A stretch of 64,000 nucleotides of DNA from Scytolyngbya sp. HA4215-MV1 (GCA_019359045.1 JAHHIA010000005.1:310001-374000), one strand, 5' to 3'. Shown: positions 55,351 through 64,000, counted from the stretch's first letter. Numbers and translations are program-made. Notes: generated by a model from the sequence alone, not told the origin.

Positions 55351-55473
55351 ATGTTGCTGGTTTGGTTAAGTGGATTTTTGACGGGAGTCATTGTGACACT
55401 GCTCGGAATTGCAGTGGCTTATACCGTTTTGATGAAGCGAGCTTATTTTGAATCTTCCCATGGAGATGAGTAG
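55351..55473 (+). CDS. 40-residue single-span membrane peptide
   Basis: This short frame begins with an ATG preceded by GGAG at seven bases and encodes 40 residues. One hydrophobic helix (LVWLSGFLTGVIVTLLGIAV) is followed by a polar, charged end (MKRAYFESSHGDE). Size and topology resemble the small subunits of cyanobacterial photosynthetic and respiratory complexes, but it matches none that I know. The gap 55048-55350 before it has no gene. The call rests on ribosome site, start, hydrophobic pattern and stop, without any homologue. Confidence 0.5.
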   Translation: MLLVWLSGFLTGVIVTLLGIAVAYTVLMKRAYFESSHGDE

Positions 55474-55568
55474 ACGATGAATCTGGGGATGTCTGAGTTG
55501 AAGGCATTGCGCCTGAGAGATCAGGACGATCGTCCCAAACGTAAATTGTGTTTCCTTTGGCCGATCTC

Positions 55569-58500
55569 TTAACGTTCGGCAGCGGCTACAGCGCAAGGTA
55601 GAGTAAACCAGAACGTTGCTCCTGCTTGCGGTGAGCTAATCACCCCGATTTCTCCGCTATGGGCGTTGATAATTTGCCGGCATAGATATAAGCCTAAGCC
55701 GAGACCTGCCGATCGACGGGCGCGAGAACCACGGGCATAGCGATCGAACAACGATTCGCACTCGGCTGCATTCATGCCAATTCCATTGTCTTGCACCAGA
55801 CAGCGCAACTTATCTTTTTCGACGTTGACTTGTAAGGTGACCACCAGTCCGGGCGGATTGTGTTTGAGGGCGTTGGTGATCAGGTTCTCGAAGACGCGGC
55901 GTAGCTGGGCGGGGTCGGCGATCAAAACAGGCAGATTGGCAGGTAACAAGTTCTTGAAGGTTGCCTGGTTTTGTGCCATTAGCGGTTCTAGGTCAGCCAC
56001 GATCGTGCTAATCAACTGGGTTAATTGCACTTGTTCGTGTTTCAATACCACACCAGACACCTCACTAGAATGGGCTTCTAGCAAAGAGTTGATCATCATT
56101 AATTGGCGATCGATGCTCTGCATCATTCGTTCCAGCATTGATTTGGAAATCGTGACTGACTCGCTGGTTTTTTTGTGTAGATTTTGCAGCACCAGTGCCA
56201 ACCCCATCACGGGAGTGCGGAGATCGTGGGAAACGGCATGTAAGAAATCCTCTTTCACTTGACTGAGTTCTTGGAGTTCTTGCATTTTTTGCTGAAGCTG
56301 TGCGGTGCGTTCCTGGACTTTTTGTTCCTGGCTGCTGGCAAAGGTTTGCACCTGTTGGTAGAGTTCTGCTTGCTGCACGGCGATCGACACCTGGTTTGCC
56401 AATTGTTCCAGAAGCTCGATTTCAAACGATTGCCAGTGACGAGAACTCGCGCAGTGGTTGGCAATGAGTGCCCCAAAGAATTTGTTGTTTACCATAATTG
56501 GCACTCCCAGACTGGCTTGAATCTGGCACATCGCATAATATTCTACCAGCTCAGGAGAAAGTGTTGCTTGATCAGTATCGTCGATCGCTTGCCGCCGCCC
56601 CTGATCGAACAGCATTTGCACTTCGCACAAGTAGATGTCGTCTGTAATCCAGGCGAGAATCGATTGCCAGCCCGGCTCGACTGATTCCGCCATGATTCTG
56701 CCTTGTCCGGTTTCGTCAATCTGTCCGATAAATACGCGATCGACTTGCAATACCTGACGCACTTCTGCAACAGTGGTGGTGAGAATTTGATCCAGGTTGA
56801 GCGATCGACGGATACGCAAGCTACTCTGCCCTAATAGACGCTCGCGTTCGGCGGCGGCGCGTAGTTGGGCTTCTGCTCGCTTTAGCTCGGTGATGTCGCG
56901 CGGCACTGCTAGCGTACAAAGCTCTTGCCCCAAATGAATGACTTCGGCTGAAAATAAACCAATGCCAATTTCGCCCGATTTTTTACGAAATTCGAACTCT
57001 AGATCGTGAACTGATCCCTGTTGCCAAAGCAACTGCCGAATTTGTTCCCGAATGATGGGATTGATGAACAGTCCTAAATCATCAATTTTGCGATCGACGA
57101 CCTCCGCTCGAGAGTAGCCACTACTCTTCAAAAAGCTGTCATTGACATCAATAATTTTGGAGTCAGCAAACCGGATAATCAAAATCGGACTGGGACTACT
57201 CGAAAAGGCTTTGGAAAATTTTTCTTCGGATTCTTTGAGCGCGAGTTCAGCTTGTTTGCGTTCAGTCACATCAATCAGAGTGCCAATCAAGGCGGGTTCC
57301 CCATTAAATTCCGTTCGGCTACCCAGAACTTCGACCTCAACGATGTCCCCATGTTTGTGACGCACTCTTAAGCCATAGTGCAAGCTGTCAATTTCACCCT
57401 CCATGCGTTTACGAATGTTTTCCTTCACCTGTGCCCGATCTTCTGGCACTACCCACTCGATGACGGGAAAGGGGTAGACTTCTTCCGGGGTGCAACCAAT
57501 GATTTCAGCAAACTTGGGATTGACGTATTTAAACTTGCCATGCTGAATGACGTAAATTCCTACCAGGGATTGTTCAACCAGGCTGCGAAATCGTTCTTCA
57601 TTTTCCCGCAAAGCGGCTTCGGTTTGTTTACGTTGCGTGACATCCGTTAAAACTGCCAGAGAGCGAGTGATCTGCCCGTTAGCATCTTTTTCTGCGATCG
57701 CGGACAATAACACATCGATCGTCTCCCCATTCTTTTTCACAAACACATAAGGCACATCTTGACAAACCCCTGTTCTAAAAAAGTCTGGCAAAATTGCTGC
57801 TTCGGCATAGCGACGAGAGGCTTCAGTGATGAATTCCACCGATTTTCGACCGATAACTTCGTGTCGGGCATAGCCTAACTTGAGCAGCCAGAAATCACTC
57901 ACGCTGATCAATCGTCCTTCCGGGTCAATTGAGTGCAGCATGACCGGGGTGTTGTTATACAGCGATCGATAACGTGCCTCCTTTTCTCGGAGAGCTTCTT
58001 CGGCTTGTTTGCGTTCGGTGATGTCTTGAGTCATCACCATACCCGCAAAAATTTCTCCCTGGATATTGCGGACTGGCAAAACATGCCACAAGTAGATGCG
58101 ATCGTGGTGAGCCACTTCCTCTACGGTGACGTTTCCTGTTAGGGCTGCCCGATAGATAGGTTCAATCAGAGCGCAAGTTGCTGAGGGCAAGGCTTCCCAA
58201 ATAGTTTTTCCTTCCAAGGCTTCTCTGGAATATCCGAGAATTGCCAATCCGCTGCCTTCGGCAACAACATAACGCAAATCGTGATTAAACAAAAAAACTG
58301 CCCCATTCGGAAAATTGTGTGCCAGTGTCCGATAGAGCTTCTCACTGCGTCGCAGTTTGCTATCTGACTGCTTATATGCAGTAATGTCGCGCACCAAAAT
58401 CAGGACTTCATCTTTGCCGCAGGCGATCAGGCGGGCCTCGTAGTCGCGTGCCGTATCATATTGCCCTTCCCAAGGCGAGGCGAGTTGATACTCATAAGTT

Positions 58501-58856
58501 TGTAAGGTACGGGTCTCTAACGCCTTGTCAATTAGACTGAGGCAGGCATCAGCAATGGGGGCAGGCAGAAAGTAGTGAATTGTTTTGCCGACGATCGCCT
58601 CTGCTTGCACTCCGATCGCTGCATCGTCATCAATTCCTTTGAAGTCCAGATATTCTCCGCAACGATTTACCCGAAACATGCGATCGGGCATGGCTTGCAA
58701 GATTGCCTGATACCAGGCTTCTCTGGGGTGCGAAGGTGCTGCCTCAGCCGGGGGATGGGGCAATATTTCAGCTAAAAGCTGTTGCAGCCGAACAAAAGCG
58801 GCTTCATCTTTACAACAGTCTCGTAGCGCTTGTAGTTGTTCGGGGGCAAGAAACAT
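55569..58856 (-). CDS. Multi-PAS/GAF sensor histidine kinase
   Basis: This 1095-residue soluble kinase has five PAS domains in series (about 45-160, 170-282, 293-410, 420-533 and 545-660). A GAF domain (675-835) follows with LRIRRSLNLDQILTTTV. HisKA then carries His877 in HAVSHDLRTP, and HATPase_c (975-1090) has LITNALKHNP, DNGIGM and GLGLGLYLC. It has no receiver domain and no response regulator gene nearby. The PAS domains lack a visible heme or flavin signature, so the ligands are unknown. It is divergent from an adenylate cyclase gene, 460 bp away, which could share regulation. Confidence 0.9.
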   Translation of the reverse strand: MFLAPEQLQALRDCCKDEAAFVRLQQLLAEILPHPPAEAAPSHPREAWYQAILQAMPDRMFRVNRCGEYLDFKGIDDDAAIGVQAEAIVGKTIHYFLPAPIADACLSLIDKALETRTLQTYEYQLASPWEGQYDTARDYEARLIACGKDEVLILVRDITAYKQSDSKLRRSEKLYRTLAHNFPNGAVFLFNHDLRYVVAEGSGLAILGYSREALEGKTIWEALPSATCALIEPIYRAALTGNVTVEEVAHHDRIYLWHVLPVRNIQGEIFAGMVMTQDITERKQAEEALREKEARYRSLYNNTPVMLHSIDPEGRLISVSDFWLLKLGYARHEVIGRKSVEFITEASRRYAEAAILPDFFRTGVCQDVPYVFVKKNGETIDVLLSAIAEKDANGQITRSLAVLTDVTQRKQTEAALRENEERFRSLVEQSLVGIYVIQHGKFKYVNPKFAEIIGCTPEEVYPFPVIEWVVPEDRAQVKENIRKRMEGEIDSLHYGLRVRHKHGDIVEVEVLGSRTEFNGEPALIGTLIDVTERKQAELALKESEEKFSKAFSSSPSPILIIRFADSKIIDVNDSFLKSSGYSRAEVVDRKIDDLGLFINPIIREQIRQLLWQQGSVHDLEFEFRKKSGEIGIGLFSAEVIHLGQELCTLAVPRDITELKRAEAQLRAAAERERLLGQSSLRIRRSLNLDQILTTTVAEVRQVLQVDRVFIGQIDETGQGRIMAESVEPGWQSILAWITDDIYLCEVQMLFDQGRRQAIDDTDQATLSPELVEYYAMCQIQASLGVPIMVNNKFFGALIANHCASSRHWQSFEIELLEQLANQVSIAVQQAELYQQVQTFASSQEQKVQERTAQLQQKMQELQELSQVKEDFLHAVSHDLRTPVMGLALVLQNLHKKTSESVTISKSMLERMMQSIDRQLMMINSLLEAHSSEVSGVVLKHEQVQLTQLISTIVADLEPLMAQNQATFKNLLPANLPVLIADPAQLRRVFENLITNALKHNPPGLVVTLQVNVEKDKLRCLVQDNGIGMNAAECESLFDRYARGSRARRSAGLGLGLYLCRQIINAHSGEIGVISSPQAGATFWFTLPCAVAAAER

Positions 58857-59019
58857 AACAAAGCAACAAGCATGGCATCAATGGATTGGCTAATTTTTTT
58901 ATCTATAACTTAGCTTTATGCAGCAGACTTTACGCAGCAGACTGCGATGGACTGCAAATTGGGTTTAGAGAATGGTTTCATGAACAACAGATGAGATGCT
59001 CAGTGGCTGGGCTAAATTA

Positions 59020-59076
59020 TTTTGGGGTGGAGGGGTACCCCCCCTGCCTGGGGGCTGCGTCCCCAAACCCCTTTTG
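59020..59076. repeat. G/C-run palindromic spacer element
   Basis: The core GGGGTACCCC (59032-59041) is flanked by CCTGCCTGGGGG and GGGGCTGCGTCCCC, with outer TTTTGGGG (59020-59027) opposite CCCCTTTT (59068-59075). Several alternative stems can form. It lies in the divergent gap 58857-59316, which has no gene. The pattern resembles dispersed cyanobacterial spacer repeats. Confidence 0.6.
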
Positions 59077-59316
59077 ACAATTAATTCAGGGCGACTTCCT
59101 TAATGAAAGATGTTTCCATGAAAAAATTAAACCTTAATGAGAGCAACTTGGACAGAATGACTTGCTTTTCTTCCAGATTAAGTATTGATTTAGCTTATCC
59201 GACCTGGGGGAGAAACTGCTACCGAGGGACAGGGGAGAAATAAATCAGGTTGAAAATAATCCGGGCAGGGTTGTACTTTGCCTGTTTGACAAAGAAAGGG
59301 AGAACTCAATTGGCAG

Positions 59317-60837
59317 ATGAGAGGTTTGATGCACTCATTAGATTTTGATTCCAGTCGGTATGGGTTACCAGCGACGATCGCTACACTGAAGCAGGCAATG
59401 ACACGTCTGTTCTATCGTCGGACGATTTTGCTATTGGTGCTTTTATTCGGTGCCAGCATTGCGGCTGCCCTGTTTAATATGTCTCATCTTTCAACCAATT
59501 TGGTCAAAGAACAGGCACTTCAAAATGCGATGCTTTACGCACAGGCAATTCAGGAATCCCGAACGCTCTACAGTGCCGAAGTGGTCGATCGCCTCCCTGC
59601 CAGCCACCCAGTGGAAGTTACCCACGATTATCATGGCAAAGTCGATAAAATTCCACTGCCAGTCAATTTTTTGATGGATTTAGGTCAACGCCTGGAGTCA
59701 AAAAATCCAGGTATGTCAGTGCGACTCTACAGCGAATATCCATTTCCCTGGAGAAAGGCGCAGGGTGGACCTCAGGATACTTTTGAACGAGACGCCTTAA
59801 ACTATCTCAAAACCGATCCTCATCATCACTTTTCTCGGTTTGAGTCTTTTCAAGGGCATCTAACGCTGCGATTTGCTCAGGCAGATATCATGCAGCAATC
59901 TTGTGTGAATTGTCATAACACCCACCCTGATAGTCCTAAAACCGATTGGCGAGTAGGAGATGTGCGAGGAGTCTTAGAGATCTCTACAACGCTGGACAGC
60001 TTTATGCAAAAGACCTGGGCGGGGATCAGAGGCACTTCAGTTATGCTGGTGATTTTGGCAATCTTTGGGGTGTCTGGAATTGCCTTGGTGATTGGTAGAC
60101 TCCGTCAGGTTTCACAAGAGTTGGAAGTGCGGGTGAATGAACGCACCACAGACTTGCAACAGGCAAATGAGCAGTTACTGCAAGAGCAAGAAAAGTCTGA
60201 GCGTCTCTTATTAAATATTTTGCCAGCAGCGATTTCCAATCGCCTCAAAGAAGGACAGAGCAGCATTGCTGACGGGTTCCCTGAAGCCACCATTTTGTTT
60301 GCGGATATTGTCAACTTTACGCCCCTATCTACCCAGGTTGCGCCGCTGGAATTGGTAGAGCTGTTAAATCAAATTTTTTCGGCATTCGATCGCCTGACTG
60401 AGCAATATGGTCTGGAGAAGATTAAGACGATCGGAGATGCCTATATGGTGGCAGGGGGGTTGCCAACTCCGCGACCCGATCACGCTGAGGCGATCGCCCA
60501 TATGGCATTGGGGATGCAGCGAGAAATCGCTCGGTTTCGTCAGGAACTCAAAATTCCTCTCCATCTTCGCATTGGCATCAACACAGGTCCCGTGGTGGCT
60601 GGGGTGATTGGCACCAAAAAGTTTATTTATGATCTCTGGGGCGATACGGTCAATGTTGCCAGCCGTATGGAGTCACAGGGGATGGCAGGGGGTATTCAAG
60701 TAACCCAAGCAACCTATGAGCGACTTAAACACCGTTATCATTTCAAGCAGAGGGGGATGATTGTGGTGAAGGGCAAGGGCGAAATGATGACTTATCTGTT
60801 ACAGGGGATCAAGCAGAAAGCGCCTTCGGTGAGCTGA
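59317..60837 (+). CDS. Adenylate cyclase with Tll0287-like heme sensor
   Basis: This 506-residue membrane protein has a membrane helix (36-53) and a periplasmic DUF3365 domain (about 55-235) with the c-type heme motif SCVNCH (Cys196, Cys199, His200). A second helix (241-261), a coiled linker and a class III cyclase domain (320-500) follow. The metal ligands Asp330 and Asp374, the base-recognition pair Lys370 and Asp439 and the transition-state residues Asn446 and Arg450 are all present; Lys plus Asp indicates ATP as substrate. It should make cAMP in response to a heme-sensed redox or ligand signal, which is inference. Start choice: ATG at 59317, 59329 or 59398. Confidence 0.9.
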   Translation: MRGLMHSLDFDSSRYGLPATIATLKQAMTRLFYRRTILLLVLLFGASIAAALFNMSHLSTNLVKEQALQNAMLYAQAIQESRTLYSAEVVDRLPASHPVEVTHDYHGKVDKIPLPVNFLMDLGQRLESKNPGMSVRLYSEYPFPWRKAQGGPQDTFERDALNYLKTDPHHHFSRFESFQGHLTLRFAQADIMQQSCVNCHNTHPDSPKTDWRVGDVRGVLEISTTLDSFMQKTWAGIRGTSVMLVILAIFGVSGIALVIGRLRQVSQELEVRVNERTTDLQQANEQLLQEQEKSERLLLNILPAAISNRLKEGQSSIADGFPEATILFADIVNFTPLSTQVAPLELVELLNQIFSAFDRLTEQYGLEKIKTIGDAYMVAGGLPTPRPDHAEAIAHMALGMQREIARFRQELKIPLHLRIGINTGPVVAGVIGTKKFIYDLWGDTVNVASRMESQGMAGGIQVTQATYERLKHRYHFKQRGMIVVKGKGEMMTYLLQGIKQKAPSVS

Positions 60838-60870
60838 TGCCTGGACGAGTTCAGCGGCTCTGAGTCGCAG

Positions 60871-61239
60871 CTACTTGAACCACTTTTTTAACCAAGTCGC
60901 TAAGCCGGGTTGGCTGGTTGGTTTCGACGATCGCTGGTGAGCTGATTCGACCTTGACCGTTACTGCAATCATTTCTTTGACTCGATCAAGGATTTCCGGC
61001 AGCATGTCTCTAGTAGGCAAAAAATGACCATAGATGAGATGCGCTTTGCGACCCACATCTTGCGGATGGCACCAGTGCAGCCAAAGCCCCTTATCTACCC
61101 CAGAGACCCAAAGTCGCTTTAGAAAAATTTGATACCCCAGGTAAATCTCTACCAATTGCACTGGGTCGGGGGTCGGCTCAACAACGCGATCGGTTAAACG
61201 GTCGATCGCCACAGAAACAGGCCTTTCTAATACTTGCAT
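60871..61239 (-). CDS. Small soluble protein, unknown function
   Basis: This 122-residue protein starts MQVLERPVSVAIDRL, after GAGGAG at six bases. It contains VQLVEIYLGYQIFLKRLWVSG, the aromatic LWLHWCHPQDVG and HLIYGHFLPTRDML, followed by a basic C-terminus (WLKKWFK). I recognise no domain. The gene is convergent with the cyclase, whose stop is 34 bases away, and divergent from an HD-GYP gene. A frame extending to 61281 adds a poor N-terminal piece. Confidence 0.6.
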   Translation of the reverse strand: MQVLERPVSVAIDRLTDRVVEPTPDPVQLVEIYLGYQIFLKRLWVSGVDKGLWLHWCHPQDVGRKAHLIYGHFLPTRDMLPEILDRVKEMIAVTVKVESAHQRSSKPTSQPGLATWLKKWFK

Positions 61240-61514
61240 CTCATACTCCTCAAACTGAAAACTGGGTAGAAGCCGAGACACCCCGATGTGAACTCTAAAG
61301 CCAGTATTACTTTTCTACCTGCTTCCCCACCTCTGCCACGGGTAGCAGGTTCAAAGTGAATGAGTCTAACGCATCCTCCACAATCGGTATGCCAAAAGAA
61401 GGATCTGGGGGGTATTGCCAAAAAATTGCGATGGTCGCACCTGATGGCTGCATAAAAGAATTGAACACAACCGATAGATCAACATGACCGATTTTTGTAA
61501 GCCCCCTTTTTGCA

Positions 61515-62174
61515 ATGGAAGTCATGAGTCCGATGATGATCACTCGCCCCCAGACGATTCAAACTGTGATATCCCAGCGGTTCTCCACGGTAGATCTGGA
61601 CGAAACTGCAAATATTCTTTCGACCATTGGCCGCCTTGTGGGTGCCCTCGATCGTGACACTCGCGAGCATTGCGAACGTCTAGCTGAAGAATGTCGGGCT
61701 TTTGGCGAGTTCCTCAACTTACCGACCGACGAAATCTATATTTTGATGTGGGGGGGATACCTCCATGACATCGGTAAAATGGCGATTCCCACTGAGGTGC
61801 TTCAGAAACCAGGCACACTAACCGCAGCAGAATGGGAAGTGATGAAGCAACATACCCTGATTGGCGAATCAATTTGTGCTGCCCTGCAACCCCTATCTCA
61901 CATTCTCCCTGTTATCCGTCATCACCACGAGCGATGGGATGGCTCTGGTTACCCCGACGGTTTGGCAGGTAACGACATTCCTGATCTCGCGCAAATTGTG
62001 CAAGTCCTAGATGTTTACGACGCACTCACTCATCCCCGTTGCTATAAGCCTGCGTTTAGTGCACAGCATGCCCTTCGCATCATGCTAGAAGATGCTGCGA
62101 AGGGATGGTATAACCCTGAATTGATACAAGCTTTTCTTCAATTCAAAGCGCAAGCGGTGCTGGTTGAAGGATGA
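61515..62174 (+). CDS. HD-GYP domain protein (likely phosphodiesterase)
   Basis: This 219-residue protein is an HD domain with the HD-GYP signature: GGYLHDIGKMAIP (His-Asp), the KPGTLTAAEWEVMKQH block, HILPVIRHHHERWDGSGYPDGLAGNDIP with the GYP-type triplet, and VLDVYDALTHPRCYKPA. HD-GYP proteins usually hydrolyse cyclic di-GMP; the short N-terminus (1-30) has no sensor or receiver domain, so control must come from elsewhere. A divergent 275-bp gap separates it from the preceding gene. The stop is followed directly by a heptamer repeat. Confidence 0.88.
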   Translation: MEVMSPMMITRPQTIQTVISQRFSTVDLDETANILSTIGRLVGALDRDTREHCERLAEECRAFGEFLNLPTDEIYILMWGGYLHDIGKMAIPTEVLQKPGTLTAAEWEVMKQHTLIGESICAALQPLSHILPVIRHHHERWDGSGYPDGLAGNDIPDLAQIVQVLDVYDALTHPRCYKPAFSAQHALRIMLEDAAKGWYNPELIQAFLQFKAQAVLVEG

Positions 62175-62175
62175 T

Positions 62176-62217
62176 AGTTAGGAGTTAGGAGTTAGGAGTT
62201 AGGAGTTAGGAGTCAGA
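62176..62217 (+). repeat. Heptamer tandem repeat AGTTAGG
   Basis: Five perfect AGTTAGG units and one variant (AGTCAGA) run from 62176 to 62217, starting two bases after the stop of the HD-GYP gene. This differs in unit from the coding-region heptamers in the kinase and lysC genes. Confidence 0.9.
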
Positions 62218-62233
62218 AGATTTTTCGTTCTCA

Positions 62234-62277
62234 TGTTCTGCTTGGGAATGCTCCTTTCGAGGCGCTGCCTCCAATGA
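62234..62277 (-). repeat. Degenerate inverse copy of double-hairpin repeat
   Basis: Read on the minus strand, this sequence shows TTGGAGGCA and CATTCCCA in the same order as the element at 6377-6423, with intervening differences. It lies between the HD-GYP gene and speA. Confidence 0.4.
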
Positions 62278-62309
62278 CTTCTATCATTCCCTCACTCCAT
62301 CACTCTCTC

Positions 62310-64000
62310 CTATGCCGATAAATAGGTGTAGCTACTCAGACACCGTTCATAGTTTTGCAACAGGAGTTGCGACTCTTCGAGGGTAATGCGTTTATCGAGC
62401 AGAGCTTGTTCTGTCTGGCGACGAATGCTTTCGATCAGGTCTTCGGAATCATATTGCACATATCCCAGCACCTCATGCATGGTGTCGCCTTTGACGACAT
62501 GTTCAATCTGGTAGCCTTTGGGGGTGAGCTGGATATGGATGGCGTTGGTGTCGCCAAATAGGTTGTGCAGGTTGCCCATAATCTCCTGATAGGCACCGCT
62601 GAGGAACATGCCCAGATAATAAGGCTCTGCCGATTTCAGGGGGTGCAGTTCCAGTACAGATTTGACATCGCGCAGATCGATAAATTGGTCGATTTTGCCG
62701 TCGCTATCACAGGTGAGGTCTGCCAGGGTGCCGCGCTGGGTGGGTTCTTCGTCCAATCGGTGAATCGGCATGATTGGGAAGAGTTGGTCGATCGCCCAGC
62801 TATCAGGTGCCGACTGAAATACCGAGAGATTGACGTAGTAAATCGATGCCATGATCTTTTCCAGATCTTCCAGATCATCGGGCACATATTCTTGCTGGCG
62901 GGCAATCGCGAGAATCTTATGGCAGCAGGACCAGTAGAGCCGTTCCACTCGGGCGCGTTCGGTCAAGCTCAAGTAGCCAAAATTGAATAGACTAATTGCC
63001 TCTTCTTTGAACTGAACTGCGTCGTGATATGCCTCCTGATAGTTCTCAAGAGCGATCGCTTCCCAAGTTTCATAAAGGTTGCGAATAATCAGGTGTTCCC
63101 GCTCTTTCAACGGTTCGGGGGGGCTGGCAGGGACATCACTGGTGCTGAGCACATCGAACACCAAAACCGATTGGTGCGAGGCGATCGCTCGTCCACTTTC
63201 GCTGACCAGTGTAGGAACCGGGATGCTTCGCTCAGTACAAGCCTCTTTGATTTCTGCCACGATGTCGTTGGCATAGTTCTGCATGTTGTAGTTTTTGGAG
63301 GCATAAAAGTTAGTTTTGGAGCCGTCGTAGTCTACCCCTAGCCCTCCCCCTACATCCAAATACTTCATATCGGCTCCCAGTCGTGCTAGTTCGACGTAGA
63401 TCTGGCTGGCTTCCCGAATCGCATCTTTGACGACCGCGATCGACGAAATCTGAGAACCAATGTGGAAGTGCAGGAGTTGCAGCGAACTCAGCATTTGGGC
63501 AGCTTGGAGCCGTTCCACTGCCTGAATCATTTCGGGAATGGTTAAGCCAAACTTGGCACGATCGCCGGCTGAGGTGCCCCAACGCCCCATCCCCTTGGTA
63601 CTGAGTTTTGCACGTACACCCAGAATCGGCTGAATTCCTAGCTTCCGCCCTGCCTCGATCACCAATGCCACCTCTTCCAGTTGCTCTAGCACAATGATGG
63701 GGGTCTGTCCCAACCGTTGCGCCAAAATGGCGGTTTCGATGTATTCCCGATCTTTGTAGCCGTTGCAGATCAGTAAAGCGCCTGGGGTATTGAGGGTTGC
63801 CAGGGCAATCATCAACTCAGGCTTGGAGCCTGCTTCCAGCCCAAACTGGTGGGGTTTGCCAAAGCGCACCAAATCTTCCACCAGGTGGCGTTGCTGGTTG
63901 CACTTTACCGGAAACACGCCTTTGTACGTTCCAGCGTAGCTGTAGCGAGCGATCGCTCGGGAAAAGGCAGCATTCAATCGCTCGATGCGGTCTTCGAGAA
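62310..64000 (-). CDS. speA: Biosynthetic arginine decarboxylase (5' end outside window)
   Basis: SpeA converts L-arginine to agmatine for polyamine synthesis and uses pyridoxal phosphate. The reading frame is open to the last base, so the N-terminal part lies beyond the window; 563 complete codons before the stop are present. Recognisable blocks are GVFPVKCNQQRHLVEDLVRFG with the PLP Lys, FGLEAGSKPELMIAL, CNGYKDREYIE, the PLP-site LLHFHIGSQIS, KYLDVGGGLGVDYDGS and the C-terminal SDGKIDQFIDLRDVKSVLELHPL. The frame ends normally (SYTYLSA). It lies on the minus strand, convergent with the HD-GYP gene. Confidence 0.93.
   Translation of the reverse strand, partial: LEDRIERLNAAFSRAIARYSYAGTYKGVFPVKCNQQRHLVEDLVRFGKPHQFGLEAGSKPELMIALATLNTPGALLICNGYKDREYIETAILAQRLGQTPIIVLEQLEEVALVIEAGRKLGIQPILGVRAKLSTKGMGRWGTSAGDRAKFGLTIPEMIQAVERLQAAQMLSSLQLLHFHIGSQISSIAVVKDAIREASQIYVELARLGADMKYLDVGGGLGVDYDGSKTNFYASKNYNMQNYANDIVAEIKEACTERSIPVPTLVSESGRAIASHQSVLVFDVLSTSDVPASPPEPLKEREHLIIRNLYETWEAIALENYQEAYHDAVQFKEEAISLFNFGYLSLTERARVERLYWSCCHKILAIARQQEYVPDDLEDLEKIMASIYYVNLSVFQSAPDSWAIDQLFPIMPIHRLDEEPTQRGTLADLTCDSDGKIDQFIDLRDVKSVLELHPLKSAEPYYLGMFLSGAYQEIMGNLHNLFGDTNAIHIQLTPKGYQIEHVVKGDTMHEVLGYVQYDSEDLIESIRRQTEQALLDKRITLEESQLLLQNYERCLSSYTYLSA

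Noticed and set aside
55477..55572. 31-codon plus-strand frame after the 40-residue peptide
   Set aside because: It has no good ribosome site and its stop overlaps the kinase stop region. Its composition is unremarkable, so chance is the best explanation.
1..64000. CRISPR array or prophage
   Set aside because: No regularly spaced 25-40 bp repeats with unique spacers exist. The tandem repeats have periods of 7 or 16 bp, and no phage structural or integrase gene is seen.

Overview
The window is chromosomal DNA from a cyanobacterium. Evidence: a phycocyanobilin:ferredoxin oxidoreductase gene (pcyA), a ferrochelatase with a C-terminal chlorophyll-binding-like helix, an aspartate kinase with duplicated ACT pairs, SLH-domain porins, DUF3067, DUF4388 and Tll0287-like (DUF3365) proteins, and many copies of the GCGATCGC (HIP1) octamer. 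The mix of large multi-sensor kinases, short tandem heptamer repeats and hairpin elements suggests a filamentous, Leptolyngbya/Oscillatoria-like organism. This is an inference; no rRNA is present to confirm it.

Layout. 0-6.2 kb: a DUF4388 protein, then a leftward signalling operon (GAF-PAS histidine kinase, single REC protein, REC-wHTH-HPt-REC regulator, pcyA). 6.4-9.5 kb: hemH, a TMEM14-like membrane protein and a secreted protein of unknown role. 9.4-10.8 kb: a long non-coding stretch with strong hairpins ahead of glpK. 10.8-15.1 kb: glpK, DUF3067, a small Pro-rich exported protein and a Tat-type multicopper oxidase. 15.3-25.5 kb: a sensor kinase, lysC, glgC, glyS and an aminopeptidase P. 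25.6-27.7 kb: a PhnD-like lipoprotein divergent from a heme-binding CxxCH/HAMP membrane protein. 28.3-34.9 kb: two family-2 glycosyltransferases, a DUF151 nuclease, a Vat-like acetyltransferase and a membrane acyltransferase, with long AT-rich gaps. 35.4-41.9 kb: YggT, alpha-amylase, gatA, a BMP-type lipoprotein and a FAD oxidoreductase. 42-50.3 kb: two inverted paralogous SLH porins flanking a small unknown protein, comF and a glycogen debranching enzyme. 50.3-55.5 kb: gamma-glutamyltransferase, an IS4-type transposase remnant, a VWA protein, a peptidoglycan-binding protein and a 40-residue membrane peptide. 55.6-64 kb: a five-PAS histidine kinase, a heme-CxxCH adenylate cyclase, an unknown protein, an HD-GYP protein and the 3' part of speA.

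The genes are mostly single housekeeping and signalling units rather than one pathway. Themes are signal transduction (three histidine kinases, two regulators, a cyclase and an HD-GYP protein), tetrapyrrole metabolism (pcyA, hemH) and glycogen turnover (glgC, amylase, debranching enzyme). I see no prophage, CRISPR array, tRNA or rRNA.

The most unusual signals are repeats. A four-copy hairpin family has a conserved 11-nt loop and a compensatory stem change. Heptanucleotide tandem repeats have entered two essential-type coding regions in frame. The two inverted porin genes share a 75-bp block identical even at silent sites.
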